This document shows positions 35,540 through 48,679 of a stretch of 64,000 nucleotides of DNA, piece after piece. Made by a program: the position numbers and the translations under genes. This DNA is from Haemonchus contortus (Eukaryota > Nematoda > Chromadorea > Rhabditida > Trichostrongylidae), in the NCBI GenBank assembly GCA_000469685.2, contig LS997562.1, positions 20,799,920 to 20,863,919 of the forward strand. Direction: 5' to 3'. How positions within the stretch are numbered: position 1 is the first letter of the stretch; every line of letters starts with the position of its first letter. A model generated the notes under the pieces. The model was not told the DNA's origin. It worked only from the letters and a program-made list of their open reading frames with translations, and searched no databases.

Positions 35540-37300
35540 AGGTGAAGAATCGCCAGCCCTCGATAATCATGTGATGTTTTCCCCTGCGACCTTACCTTAG
35601 CGAGAGCTCAGAGAAGCCCGACTCCATTGACTCCCCACCCTGGGAGGGGAGGCCTCCCTACCCTGCGAGGGGGATGAACGTACCCCAAAAATTGAGCTGG
35701 GGCGCCAATGGTCTTTCACGCCGCTACTCCGTTAGTCACTACATTATTCGACTGAGCGCTTATTCCCCTGATTTCTGCCGCCGCATTCGTCAAGTATTGC
35801 TCTGATTTTACTCTACTGCTGCAGCCAATTTATTTAAACTGCTGACGTCGTTGCTGTAGAGCAGTGTAGTTTTCAAATATACAGGTTTTTCTTCCTAGAT
35901 TCACACCAATTATCGTGAGCATATTGCATCACAATCCTGGTGTGATTTAAGGAGGAAACCGAAATTATTTCTGTCATCAACTCGTAAGTAGGTTTCCGGT
36001 GGATTGGTATAATATTTCATATCCTATTATATTTTAATCTTTGTACTCCCGGCTATTCCTGTCGTGGAAAGTAGTGGCCACATCCGTAGTATTAATTTAT
36101 TTTATGGTTCAGTTTTGTTCTTGGCTCGCAATTTTGAACCTGAATTGAGTGCTGTCTGGTATTGCTGTAGTAGTCGTGCACCTTCAACTAGTTGGCTCTT
36201 AATTTTGTAACAAACCCTGCCTTGGAAAAGGATGTACGAACCTTTGCACGGATTGGCCATTTCCCGCCTAGGTGCGAAAACTTGACGCCTGTTATGCTGT
36301 CCACATCTTTCACGAGCGAGTGAAAGATGAAGTGTTGAAGATGTATGATGATAGCAGCAGTAAGAAAGCCTAGACTATAGCAAAAAAAAGCATGTTTTTG
36401 AGCAAGAATTACGTGTATAGCATGTGTAAAGGTTGAAATAGACGCTGCAGGACTGAATTGCTTCGATGCGACCGACTTGGTGAGTGGTCTCTCGACTAGA
36501 TGTATATCAGTGTAAGCGACGAGGAATAAATATTAGGAGACATGAAGCATAATAGAATGAGGGTCACAGTGCTGGAAGTAGATGCGTTGAGGATTGCGTG
36601 GAGTAGGTGCGTTGAGGAAGATTGTGTATGTGCAGGATCTCGCGGTATGAAGTCCCTAGGCCGGAAAGTATTTAGGAGAAGTGTAAAGGTTAGAAAGTGA
36701 AGGAACTGGTACGTATCGATTGATTACTATGGAAGTGATTGGTGCTTGTTTGGTTCTAATTACCTCTTCTCTAGTGCTGAATTTGGTCTTAAAGGAAAGC
36801 TCTGTAAAAACGGGAACTAGCCCAACTCTCCCGCCCAACGATATTTGAAGGCTTTTTACAAACTTCTTAACACAATACCATCTATTCATCTGACATCTGG
36901 TTGGTTGATTTGTGACATTTTTCTCTAGATGCTTCACTTTCTTACTGTTCTCTACAATTATTTATTTTTACACAATTAATAGAGGTATAGGAGCAGTACC
37001 ATAACATTCGAATATTCGCATTTAATTAAGGTCTCTTTGCAATAGGTGCGCGATAACTGGATGCGCGTTCCTAAGTTTCCACAACCCTAAAAATGCATTT
37101 CGTAGAACATACTAACCTTTTGCTACTTCCTTGAGCGTTTTTTGGGTAAAATTCCCCTCCACTTTGTTAGAGTGTTTTTCCTTGGCAAGATTCCACACAC
37201 TCTCCAAATTCCGGTTCATCTAATCGAAAATAGAGCTTCTGATATCAATTTAACACTGTCTCAGAGGCGTAAAATACTGCGCTCCAGCGTCACTTATCTG
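35540..37300. other. intergenic, no gene seen
   Basis: No exon chain or RNA gene recognised. A G/C-tract-rich stretch lies at 35620-35700. Confidence 0.35.
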
Positions 37301-37324
37301 ACCCACGGCGAAAACAAACACTTC

Positions 37325-37495
37325 TTTGGGGAGACTCTCCCCTCCCCTACCCTGGGCGTTATGCATACGGGCCATTATGGGAAGTATTCAAGTCCACACG
37401 TTTCCAGCAAAATCTCCTTGTCGATCCGGAATTCGAAACGCGGACCACGCATGTGGCAGTGTGCCACTTGCCACTACACCTCTACCGCACGCAGT
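37325..37495 (-). mobile_element. SINE-like tRNA head plus shared flank
   Basis: Minus strand carries GTGGCAAGTGGCACACTGCC and GCGTTTCGAATTCCGGATCG, the same variant as at 24047-24125. The adjoining CCTACCCTGGGCGTTATGCATACGG-type sequence (about 37343-37367) also occurs inverted at about 35395-35425. Confidence 0.45.
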
Positions 37496-37659
37496 GGTTT
37501 AGGTGTAATAGATTCCTTAGCCAGAGGATGACGTTTCCTTGCTTGAGCCTGGTTAGACCCCAAACCGCGGTAAGGGCACTTGATCTCAGTGATCCCCCTG
37601 CCCCTACAACTACAATTTCACTCCAGAGCACAATCCGACCTCAAATGTTCCTGATATAA

Positions 37660-38705
37660 ACACTCCGTAGCGGAGAATCGCAAAAGCACACTGCTGACGA
37701 CTAGTGATTGGAAATAAATTCCAATCCCTTTTCCGTTCGAATTTCATATACATATTTATCCGAACTACATGACTGTTTAGGGGAACTGGTGTCCAGGTTT
37801 CTCATAAGTTCTGATATAAAACTCTTGGCACAATCTGGACCCCCAGAAGTCCCTGTAGAAACTTTTCTGAATTACTGTTCATATCATAGATGACAACTGA
37901 TAAGATACGATTGAGATTTATGAGATGAAAAACAACAATTGCTATGATCTATCGTTCAAAATACGACATATAAATACAACAGGGCTGACAGAGTAATTAC
38001 CCAGTTCATAATTCCCGTTTATATCTACAAAAATCCACAATCCTTTTGTTCTAATGCAACAACTCTAACTCTCATATCGTTGATCCTCACAATTTAGTAG
38101 CGGTGGTACGACGTGCACAGTAATTACATTACTGCTATAATAACGATATCAACGGTAAAAGGACACACTATAGGCAGCATCGGTTAACAGTGATGAATAG
38201 AGGTGACAAATGCGTGGCGCGTTCAGAGACTCACAGCAGAGAATCGCGAAGCAGAGGAATCGATACAGGCGAGTCCATTTGGTAGAAGTGTCGTCCTCGT
38301 CCAGAAAAGCTCTGATTCACACTGTCTACGGCTTTTGTATTGATGCCAACGCTACCTCCGTCCATCGCCTGAAATTGTAAGATCCAGTAAAGAGCTTAAG
38401 CAGAAGTCGACTAAACTGCAGACGGCAAAACGGATTTTTGTTACATCTGCTGTTTTGAATAGTCGACTTACCTGAAATCGATGTTGCCATTGTCCTCGGA
38501 TCTCCTCAATCAATCCATAGCTGGAGAATCTTGACGCCAAATATCAGATTGCATTAGGCAGCCGAATAAATAATGAGTAAGGAGGGTGGAAGGAGTATTA
38601 AAAGGATCTACCAGTACTTCCTTATTACATTAAGAAGAAGCTAAGTTTTTAACTGATAGTGTAGCAAGGGGATGGGAGCTTGGGTCAGAATGGCAATGGT
38701 CCAAT
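37660..38705. other. intergenic, no gene seen
   Basis: AT-rich sequence with short unsupported frames only. Confidence 0.35.
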
Positions 38706-38711
38706 CATGCT

Positions 38712-39450
38712 ATAGGTATCAGGTTATAGGTTCGCGAGGCCTATGCCTGAATGTGTAGCGGATCTAGGAATACTTCTGTATGGAAGAGTATGTATTTATA
38801 TATGTTTATTATACGAGTAAATAACAAGAGAGGGCATAAGGGAGGAGACAGGACGAGAGGGCAGGTGATAGCCTAGACAAAAGGTCGGAGTTAGCCTGGA
38901 GGCTAAGATGACATCCGAGACCTCGATTCCATGAGGAGGCTCCTTTTATACTCTGGTTTCTACCTCAGTATTATGAAACCTTGATAGGTGGCATGACGAG
39001 GTGCGTCGGTGGAGCTGATGAACCTTGGTGGCTGTCTCGAGCTGGCGCATGACTCAGCATAGCTGACGTATGACTCGACATAGGTATCACGTTATAGGTT
39101 CGCGAGGCCTATGCCTGAATGTGTAGCGGACGTAAGGGATGCTTCTGTATAGACGTATATTTATATACGTTTATTATACATACCAATATACAATAGAGAG
39201 TAGGAAGGACAAGGGGAAGGAGACAGGACGAGATGGCTTATCCAGCCATGACGAAGGGCCGGTGAGTAGCCTCGCGGCTAAGGTGGGCAAGGGGAGGTCA
39301 GGACAGGACAGCAAGCCATGACGATGAGTCGAGGTTCAACGACGGTTGACAGCTGCCTGCTTATAATATCGAGCCTGGGGGAAGGGCGTGGCCAAACAGG
39401 ATGGATAACAGCTCTTTCGATCGCGTGGCAACGAGGCGAACGAATCGATC
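38712..39450. repeat. two diverged direct repeats, period 368 bp
   Basis: ATAGGTATCAGGTTATAGG at 38712 and ATAGGTATCACGTTATAGG at 39080 each begin a unit with TTCGCGAGGCCTATGCCTGA, GTTTATTATAC and GGAGACAGGACGAGA in the same order. Units diverge after about 160 bp. It could be a tandem duplication or two LTR-like ends. Confidence 0.6.
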
Positions 39451-40525
39451 GACTGCGTAGATTTCCACCAAGCAATCGACTTGAGGAGTCTGAGAAGTCA
39501 GTTTAGTGGGTGGGAAACCACCTGATACACATCGGTCCATGACCAGCATGGGACAGTGTGATGGGTAGCAGCTGTCTCGATCGTGTAACAACGAAGCGAA
39601 GGATCCAGCAGGACCTCGTTTGTTTTCTCTGAGGGGAGAATATGCTATATTTTCATAATTTTCAAACGATAGTAACCTTTCCACCAGTCTTTTAATAATT
39701 CTGCCTTTCATACGACCCTTCAAAGTCGCTTCTTCTACTCGATTGATGAGGACGGGTTTGATGACCTTCGAATTTGGCACTTAATCCGGATTGCCTTGCG
39801 GTTGCAGAACTGGGAATTCCTTTCAACACCAAATAAAAAAATAGCAGTCATAAAGTCAATAATTAATTGGAAACTGAGAGCTCGGTTCTGGAGTAGTTGC
39901 TCGACTCAGAAGTTCTGTTGTGTAGATGGCGTTGAGGTTTCAACTCAAGTAAAGACGCCTAAATTCATTCACGCCATTCAATATGGGTCTTCCCACTGCT
40001 AAGTAGGGGCTGCATACACAAGCATTCATGAGGAATCATCATATCTACAGTTCCGTCACGTCTTGTTAGTGGCGAGTTCGAGGAGAGATCTGACAACGTT
40101 AAGGTACTAGATCGCAACCTGGTTTTGCGACCCTTTTTCGTGGTATGGACCATATTCCTTGAACTGACGTTTTGCTCGCACTCATATCTCGAAAACCTCG
40201 ATGAACTTTACCGTGGCTTCTATCTAACACACGCCCTTCAGGGTGGCAAAATGAAGGGCTCTGGATTCAACACAGTACCTATGATACTAGAATTGTTATT
40301 TATCTTAACAAACACCATCTTGTTTGGGGAAATTTCAGTGAAGGGAGCATTTGCAAAGAAAGCATACAGAGCGACTATGATGTTTTACAACAGTTACATG
40401 GACCTCTTTTCCAAAATATTTCAAAAATTGTTTATTTTCAATAGTCCATTTCTGCCTCACAACAACACAACATCGACACAAAAGCAACAAATAACAATTC
40501 ATAACATTCGATGCCTCTATTCGGG

Positions 40526-42994
40526 TTACTCAGCAAATATCATTTGCAAAACTTCGTCATCTTTAGCAGCGGAGTGCGGTTGTTTCGACTTCAGTCTCTT
40601 TTTCTTTGCCTTCGATTTCACAACTTTTCGCTGTTCAATTTCTCGCTGGAACTTGCTCCAAAGACCACCAGCCTTAAGAGCCTGAAAATACTAATTAAAG
40701 CTGACATGATACTATTGCAGAGGAGGCATATTGGTCCTAGAGGATTCTATGACAGGAACAAGAAAATAAGCTGATTTCTCCTGCCGAACCTCATCTCACT
40801 TTATGAAAGTTGTAAGGTTTGCGTAAGCAAGGATAGGAAAAACTTGATCCCTTTATTGGTAGCCAAATCAAATGAAAGCATGAACAGAACGAAGCCAAAC
40901 GAACCTTATGCCTACTAGCCAAAAATTGCGGAGACTCGAAATGCCAGTAAAGGAACAAAGATATTTGGAAGACCTTTCCAGTTTTCGAAATAGTCTGATC
41001 ATAGTTCTAGTTTGGTGAACAGCTCAAACATGCAAATCTTGATATGGGAGGATCGGTTTGGTGGGTTCACAGAACGAGTCGCCATGGACTGAGTGAGCGT
41101 GGAGACAGGAGGAAAGAACGAGCCAGTGTAAAGGGATTCTTTGATATAGCTTCAAGAATGGGGGAGAGCGGGTAATATATGCCTTATCTAATATTTAATT
41201 TAGAGGTTTTAAAGAAAGTAGTATGTGGACCCCCTCACCCATCACCCGTTCCACGTCTAATTCCAGGGCAAAGGCAAAGTTAGACGGTTATTTCATGCTG
41301 TGAGAATACGATGTAACCTAATCTTTCACCAACCTTCTCTTCCAATCTTTTGAGATGTCGTCCTTTATCAACTTGTTCTTCAAAATGAGCAGCAACCCTT
41401 CTCGCTTGCGCTATTTCAGCATTCATACGATGCATTGAAACCGCTCGTTCATACTGTAGTTGTTCCATCAAATGAACCCATTTAAATCTAGGAAAGTCGT
41501 TTGGATCTATGGCCTCGGATAAAAAGAAATCGAGTACTTACGAACTGAGATATTTGATATTCCATAAGACACTTGACGTATACTCCCGTTTCTTTCCACC
41601 AACAGGAGTATTGTCGAATCGAGCAGCCAAAGCTTTCGCCACCTTTTTCTTTTTTACTTCTAACCATCCTTCTGAGTAACGATTTTCAATCGTTTTTGCG
41701 TTTTTATTACGCTGAAAAGATCAAATAAAAGTACAAGCAGTTGTTCCAGTCATTACATATAAAATAAAATAAATAAAAGAATTGAAAAAGGTTACCGTGC
41801 AATGAACTCTGCCGATCAGACCAGGGGCATGTTTCTCGAAATATTCTTGTAATCTTGATGGCGTGAACTTCGGAGGGATCCGAGAAAAATATAGTACCTA
41901 GAATGGGTAATATAACAGATGAATAATATAAAAACTAAGGTGAAAGACTTAATTTAACGTTATTTCACCTTAACCCTGCCCTCATTTGGTCGGTCAATTA
42001 CCTTTTTTTTACCAGAAAATCTAACATTTATTCAATTATCTAGAAACCGCAAATACTGAGGTACCCGGCTCAGAAGTATAAGTCACCCGAAGAAACTGTC
42101 CTTTTTAAGATGAATGTTTGAAGTAATTAGAAAAATAGAATTAGAAAATACAATTAATTACAATTAGTGTGCTAACCAGTGGGTGATCATTTATAATGTC
42201 CACATAAATTAGATTAAATCAAAAAATATGCATATGAATGATAAGAGCCTTTTCATATTGTTTCCTGAATCACACGAAAATGAAAAAAATAACGAAAAAA
42301 TATGAAACTAACTCCCGACTTCCTCTGCTTAGACTCTGGGTTATCAATGTCGTCATCATCTTCGTTAGCATCTTTAGATGCCCCTAAACATAATTACAAG
42401 ATTCGAAAGGATTCATATTTATTTGTAAGACAACTTTCATGGATTATAAGCCCCACAGCACCTTCTTTGTGGGAGCTTCCACCCTCTACCGCAACGTCAT
42501 GGCCTTCATCTGTATCTACAGTTGCTTCTTCCATGACCTCGTCGTTCATACCGTCTTTGACCACAAAACGACTATCTGAAGAGACTTCGGAAGTGGTCGA
42601 CTCCAAATTCTTTTTTCTGTAATGTGCCGTAAACTCTTTCTTATACAGATCACAGATCTGAGGGTGTTTCTAGCTTCTGAAGAAAATTCGAAAAGTCTGA
42701 AATCATCACTTTTCTAATAAGGGGAACGGCTCATTCATTCCACTTACAGTTAACAATGAAAGGAGGGAATACTAATCTCCGCCTTGATATATAAACGTCT
42801 TTACAAAATAGTTCTTACTTGGAATCAGCACGGTACCGGTTCATCATGCACAACCATATGATTTTTTTTTGAATACTTCCAAGAAGAGATGAATAGAAGT
42901 CGAGTATAAATGGAAGAAAAGGCGATGATACTTACTTTAATTTCTTCTTCTTTTTTACAACAGCTTCCGTTGGACTGTTGACTGGACTTATCAT
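40526..42994 (-). CDS. ESF2/ABT1-family RNA-binding ribosome biogenesis factor
   Basis: Seven minus-strand exons join in frame to 288 aa: 42994-42936, 42616-42462, 42383-42313, 41897-41796, 41711-41542, 41487-41334 and 40681-40526 (TAA 40528-40526). An acidic, lysine-flanked N-terminus leads to an RRM-like region: KSGVLYFSRIPPKFTPSRLQ, then YFEKHAPGLIGRVHC and SEGWLEVKKKKVAKALAARF, NTPVGGKK. Next is WNIKYLSSFKWVHLMEQLQ, the family's signature after the RRM, then a helix (ERAVSMHRMNAEIAQARRVA) and a basic C-terminus. Yeast Esf2 and human ABT1 act in the nucleolus in U3-dependent 18S rRNA processing, which is expected here. The start rests on the first in-frame ATG and no clear acceptor is beside it. 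A polyA signal lies at 40431-40436 (minus strand). Spartin ends 485 bp upstream. Confidence 0.9.
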
Positions 42995-43478
42995 CTTAAT
43001 ATCATTTTTGTTTGATCAAGGAACACTGAATATTTCGCGCAAACATGGGTGGAAAAGTTCTGCGATAAGAAGCAGAAACTTCCAGCATTCATGTTCACAA
43101 ACAGTTGCGAACGTAAATCTGTATTTTATCCGTCACACACAAAAAAAGCATATCAAGAATATTGCTGGTTATAAATAGCGATTCACAAGAGCTAATTATC
43201 TATGAATAAAAAGTCACATTTACATATTCGAAGATCATTACATACACGCCCATAGATCGCATTGAAATGTGTTAGGGTTTGTACAGATGACTGAAAACTT
43301 TCATAAAAAGTAGTCAAAAGCTGTGCTTCATGGAAAGTCTTTGGTAAAATGTGGCAAGAAATGGCATACAATAAACGAAGAAACAACCGTGAAGGCTATT
43401 CTGAGAGCACATGTATCACAATTCATTATGCCTGCAACTATTACACCTACAGGGTCACAAGGATTAAAAAAAAACAAA

Positions 43479-46400
43479 CTATTTATTCTTTTTTTCTTCG
43501 TCCTTCATCCTCATTTTCACTGGCAGCGCCTCTCCAGCGCGAACTTCATGGAGATCTTTTACCAACTAAAAATGCATAGCGTTATACTGTAATGATCGTT
43601 CATTAGAAAATCTGTAATACCTGGACACCAGCTCGTCTTGCTACCCGACCAGCAACACTGCGAGGTCCAAGATCCCAAAGCTGAGCAGCTGCTAGAGATG
43701 TGTGCCCAGCAGCAAACAAGGCGTGGTGGGCTGCTTCCGAAGCTTCATCTCCGTACCTAAAAGACATTTACTCAACACTAAAAAGCTAGTTTCCTTTGAA
43801 CTTCGTTTTCTTACTCAAAAAGTAGAAGGGATTTCCCCATCGATACATACAGATCCTAAGGAACACTCAAGACTTTCGAGAAAAAAACCAACTTTATCTT
43901 GACATTTTGAACGGTCTGGTTTGCAATATTGCGGCAGAGCGAACGACTGTTGTCTTCGAGGGCCATCCATACCGTGCTGACTCCAACAATACCACCTCCG
44001 AGTACAGCTTAATCAGAACATTGAAAGATCGATGAGCTCAGAACTATTCATTGACCGAAGTGAAGCAGTAAACTCACAGATTGCTCCAGTCACGAGTCCA
44101 CCACCACTGCCTTTACCCAAAGTTTTCTCCGCACCACTTGCTAATGACTTCCCAATAGATATTCCCACATCTCCAATTTTGTCCACTAGAAATACATTTT
44201 GAAAGGAGTCATGAGGAAATTCATACCACTTTAGGAAACTTGTTTTGCAACAGTTCAAATATACAAGAACGAAACTTCAAACGATTCCAAAATCCTACCG
44301 TAGTTCAGCTACTTTTTAGGCAACTGCCCTTGCGAAATAACATGCTTACTAACTATACATCCTTAGACAACGTACTTTACCATATACATTGTCTTTTCAG
44401 TAATTACTCAGCTAGAGGAACTTACGGTGGCGAAGGAATCGACTGGAATTTTTTTGTCGCAATGAGTGCCAAACAAACAAGAATGTAATGAAGATAAGGA
44501 CAATTAAACGGATGAGTCACGCTGAACAAGTCATTCACAGAGGCCTTACTACTAATTGTTTACAACCAGCAGAGAGATAAGAAGAACGCAAAAATCTGCT
44601 TTCAAGACGTGAAAATGGTCAGCGAGTAATTGTTCCGAGTATTCATTGAAACTGCCAATAAATCGAATAAATCGTGTGGAAAGTAATAACAGGAAAACCT
44701 CTATATTTTGAAACAACAATTTATTAACCTTATCGAGCCACAATTATAATAGGACAATGAGGATTCGCTTGCTGCAATCTCAATCAAGACATCTAAAGAA
44801 ACGGTATATACAACTCACGCAGATATCGAGTGCATTTTGCCACCAGCTTTGATCCTTTATGCATGTACACTAAACTTCCTTTGAGAGCCGGATTTATAGT
44901 CATAGGTTTTTCAGCAGGAGCCAGACCAGATCGATACCTGTGCAAGCAAAATAGAAATTGATTTAATGAAAATAAACGGCTGTGAAGTTATCACGAATGT
45001 GAAATCGATACGTCTCACAAAATGAATGATCAAATCTTGAGCGGTATCAATCCCATCTTTGAGACATGCTCAGCATTTGACTTCATTTCAGAACCGTCCT
45101 ATATGATCGGTCGATCCCAGGCTAGGTCACAATTTTTCAGTAAGAGAATTTGCACACCTTTCAATACTCTTTCACGTAGCAATCTTCCTGTAGACTATAA
45201 TATGTTCAAAATAGCACTGGACAAGTGCATCTGATCTGTCCCTAGTTTCCAGTTATTTTAATTTATTCTATACTCTTGTGTTGTTGTTGTATAGCTTGGT
45301 ACTGTTGTTACTTTCTTCTTACTTGTTTGTTCCACATGCCTAATGGGCATGTCATTTAATAAATAATTATGAAAGCCTTGGTTTACCCGGGCAGATATCA
45401 TTGCAGGATTCGATTACTTACCTACGCGTGCCAATACACAACTTCTCCTACCAAACGAAATAAATCCGAGTAATTTATGGCACCCTTTTGCCACAGCCAA
45501 TACGTCCCTAAGATGCTGGCAGCTCGGACGGTACTCTGGGAGGAGGCTCAACCTCACTCCATCTACTGCCGTTCAAGTACTACTACGTAGATGAACACGT
45601 CAAGCTTCGGAATACTTACAGGCAACTGAAACCGGTTTTCGTCGTTTGTGAACGGGTATAACGGATGAGGCGATAGACCGTAGAAAAGAGCAGTTCTCAA
45701 TACTCGAAGTGTTCTCAACGCCCCCCCCCCCTCTTTCGATGGAGAATAGCTTAACCACTCACACTTAACATCGCATGCCCAACGTTGACTTTTGACAACA
45801 CATTTTCCTGACACATTCAGGGGTAAAGATAAAACAGTTCCTCTTGAACTGCACAAAACTAGTGGTCTAGCTAGTGCTGAATTGATGTGAACCATTGTTC
45901 GACTGGGAAATTACTAAGTAGACATTAAAAAATGCAGAGAGCTCTAAGAAATGTTACAATAACACTTTCTAGAATAACTCACTTCTCTGCTTTATCGTCC
46001 AGGTATGAAGTTACTTTCACAGCAGCGGTCTCCACGCCCCAAGCCACACGCTCACCACCTAGAAATATGAAACAGTAGTCTGAAATCGAAAAAGAACCAC
46101 TACGCGAGAGTTATAATTTGGTCTTCATAATCCTCATAACCGTGACGTCGCACTAATAAAAAGACATCTAAGGCGGTGACCTATAGTGAGCCAATAAGAC
46201 TAGTCTAGAGTGGAGTAGATCCAAATGACCACCTTCACGCTTTTTGTCTCAAAAGCAAAACCTAAGGCGCTGAGGGGCTTCGATTGAAATACCAAGTGGT
46301 CGATAATATATGCGACTCATGTTAGGTTCAAACGCATTTGGTATCTCTTTTAATTTGCTACCAAGTGGAATCTACTTAGATGGGAAAACAGTAGTCTCTA

Positions 46401-48671
46401 GATTAAGTTGACATAGGAACAAGAGCGAAACAGATTACGCATATTCAAACGAATTGAGGGGCTGAAATCCTAGCATGGAACGCCTGAATATGTTTTTATA
46501 GCAAAGTAAAGAAAGGTCGGAGTAAGAGGTCACCAGCAATACGTGCGCATTATTGTTGCGACCAATAAGGATCCTCGAAGAATAGCTTCCATGTCCACAT
46601 TGCGTCCCCTCCCACCTTATGCTGTGCGCTTCAATTTTCAAAAAGAACCGGTTTAATTTGCTTTCTATTCATAAAGGCCCATAACCTATAGGAAGAGGCC
46701 GCTAGGCCCTTTATCAAGTTCCAAGGATAATGGTTTTTTATAGTCTCATGGTGCCATATAAGCAACTACAAGGAAACAGTACTCAAAATCCTTCAGGAAT
46801 AGTATACTTTCCGAAAAATTATGACAACTGACCATCAATTAGTAGTTTCGCAATCTTTTTGCTGATGCGTTTTCTGTCTTCCTCAGAAAGCTCCTTTTTT
46901 ACCTCCTGATCCCTGACGTCTGCAAATTGTTCCAAAATCTAAATAAGCAATTATGAAATGAATCACTGATATATGAAGTTTTCCTCACCTCACGAAATTC
47001 TTGCTCAACAGTGGGTCCCGCATCAGCCGGAAGAATGATGGCTACTGCTAGGTCTGAAAACCTAATTTACACAAAGAGGCTAAGTCTACAGCTGTTTGAG
47101 GTAAGGTTGAAATTGGAAAACAGATAATAACAAAGCTTTAAAGCTCTTTTTTACGAAGTGATTTGCTTTCCGTTGAAAGTTGAAAGTGAAAGTTGATATT
47201 AGGTTTTTGCCGAGCATAACTGTACTACGGCTTTTGCTGAGAGTTTCGCCTTTTGCTTCCTGCGCCTCGTTTTGCTCTCGGTTTCGCAAAACACAAAGTA
47301 TATGTGACGAACTCGGATATTCAGCCGACCCTTCTGAGTTTTAAAAGAAATGTGACGGCAATATAAGTAACAAGACTTGACTGAAACTCACTCGGATTTT
47401 CAGCAATTGGATTCGAAACAACGTAAGCACCGAAGTCATTGCGTAAAACAGGGGTTTTACCTTTTATCAAAGGGTAAACCCATGGACCAACCTGAAAAAT
47501 GGGTATTTAGCACTAAACGTGCACTAGTTAGATCTGTGCTACTTGTTGCAACAGCACATCCCTACACGATATCGTCATGGATTAGATTAGTCACATGTAT
47601 TCGAAAAATGAGGAATGTGAGAAAAGGCTTCAGCGCAATGGGCTGAGAAAAGTCTTCTGCGCTATTTGCATGACTTAAAATGTTGAAAGACGTCAATGAA
47701 CCGATTTCTCGTACATCCTCACCTGTATCAATGCATCCGCTGGAGCGCTTGGAAGCTTTGAAGCAGATTCGTCTTTGTTGAATCGAAGAATTTGGAGGGA
47801 TGTCGGGTATGTTGGCACAGTAGTTTCTTCTCCCTTAAAAAGAAAGATACATGTAGCTCATTCAATGAATGTTATCAGACGCTCTATGCATTACTGCTCA
47901 CAAAGCAAGCTGAAAACGACCTACATCTATAGTGAAAAGCTGAACTCCATCGGGAATCGAGAAAATCACATCAGCTTCAGCATCTCCAACTCCTGCCAAA
48001 CAATCTCGGAGTTCTATTTTCACCTGATTCATAAGAAGAGTGTTAGATTCAAACAAGCTCAGATAGTAAGAATAACATGTAAGAAGAAAATTCTTGAAGC
48101 AGTCATGATAAGATAAGCGATTCTGGACATTTCAGACTACACACCTCTTCACTTTTTTGGTCACCATCAGCTTCGGTTTGCTTCGATTTGTTTTCAGCAA
48201 TTTCTTTTTCCAGAACCTTCAATCTGCAAAGAGCATCCTGAGAAGAAAGAGGAGGCGAATACTTGCTCCGTAAAATTACCGATGGGTCGCACTGGGCTTC
48301 GCCTCCATGAGATGTTTATATAGTTCACTTTTCTTAGCGTTCTTCGCTTTCTCAGCTTCCGCGATAAGATTGAGCGCACGTTCGTACATGGAAGCAGCAC
48401 TCTCCTGTAATTTGAGGCTTCTTTTTTAAGAACTGGGGTATGTGAAACCGCAGCATTACGTGACTGCATGTTTACAGCAAAAGTTTCAAACAAACTTTCA
48501 ACAAGATCAACAACCACTAATCCTACAGGAATTATTGAAAGCGATCAAATCAGAACTGACCCTGTCATTTTCTTCTTCATGACATAGTCCCTGATCTAGG
48601 CACGCGTAGGCTTCCGAGAACAAGGCATCCGCTTGTGCCGTATCAGACAACCGCAATACGAACTTGAGCAT
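43479..48671 (-). CDS. spartin (SPG20)-like protein, MIT plus senescence domain
   Basis: Fourteen minus-strand exons give 478 aa: 48671-48561, 48404-48280, 48223-48145, 48023-47925, 47833-47723, 47491-47392, 47053-46989, 46938-46833, 46058-45983, 44937-44819, 44185-44078, 44007-43893, 43756-43621 and 43565-43479. All phases agree. Residues about 10-105 form a helical MIT-type region (SAASMYERALNLIAEAEKA, MEAKPSATHRLKVLEKEIA). A middle part carries VGPWVYPLIKGKTPVLRNDF and AVAIILPADAGPTVEQEF, as in spartins. The C-terminal senescence domain has VAWGVETAAVKVTSYLDDKA, GSKLVAKCTRYL, glycine-rich GKGSGGGLVTGAI and YGDEASEAAHHALFAAGHTS. Spartins act on lipid droplets and endosomes. The start has an AG acceptor 3 nt upstream (CATAG|GAAATG). 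AATAAA overlaps the end of the frame (43486-43481), so the 3' UTR may be very short. The exon 12 donor (AAA|GTTGGT) is the weakest call. Confidence 0.9.
45020..45375 (+). mobile_element. LINE 3' end fragment in spartin intron 9
   Basis: The + strand frame 45100-45234 (RSQARSQFFSKRICTPFNTL, then LDKCI) reads like the C-terminus of a CR1/L2-type reverse transcriptase protein. It is followed by an AT-rich tail, a hairpin ACATGCCTAATGGGCATGT (45335-45353) and AATAAATAAT. It is antisense to spartin and 5'-truncated. Confidence 0.6.
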
Positions 48672-48679
48672 TTCCTATG

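Noticed and set aside
39361..39780. 139-codon minus-strand frame
   Set aside because: Part overlaps the direct-repeat region and has no recognised domain. Its N-terminal half looks somewhat protein-like but has no supporting exons.
40125..40685. 186-codon plus-strand frame
   Set aside because: Antisense to the last ESF2 exon and its 3' UTR; no domain.
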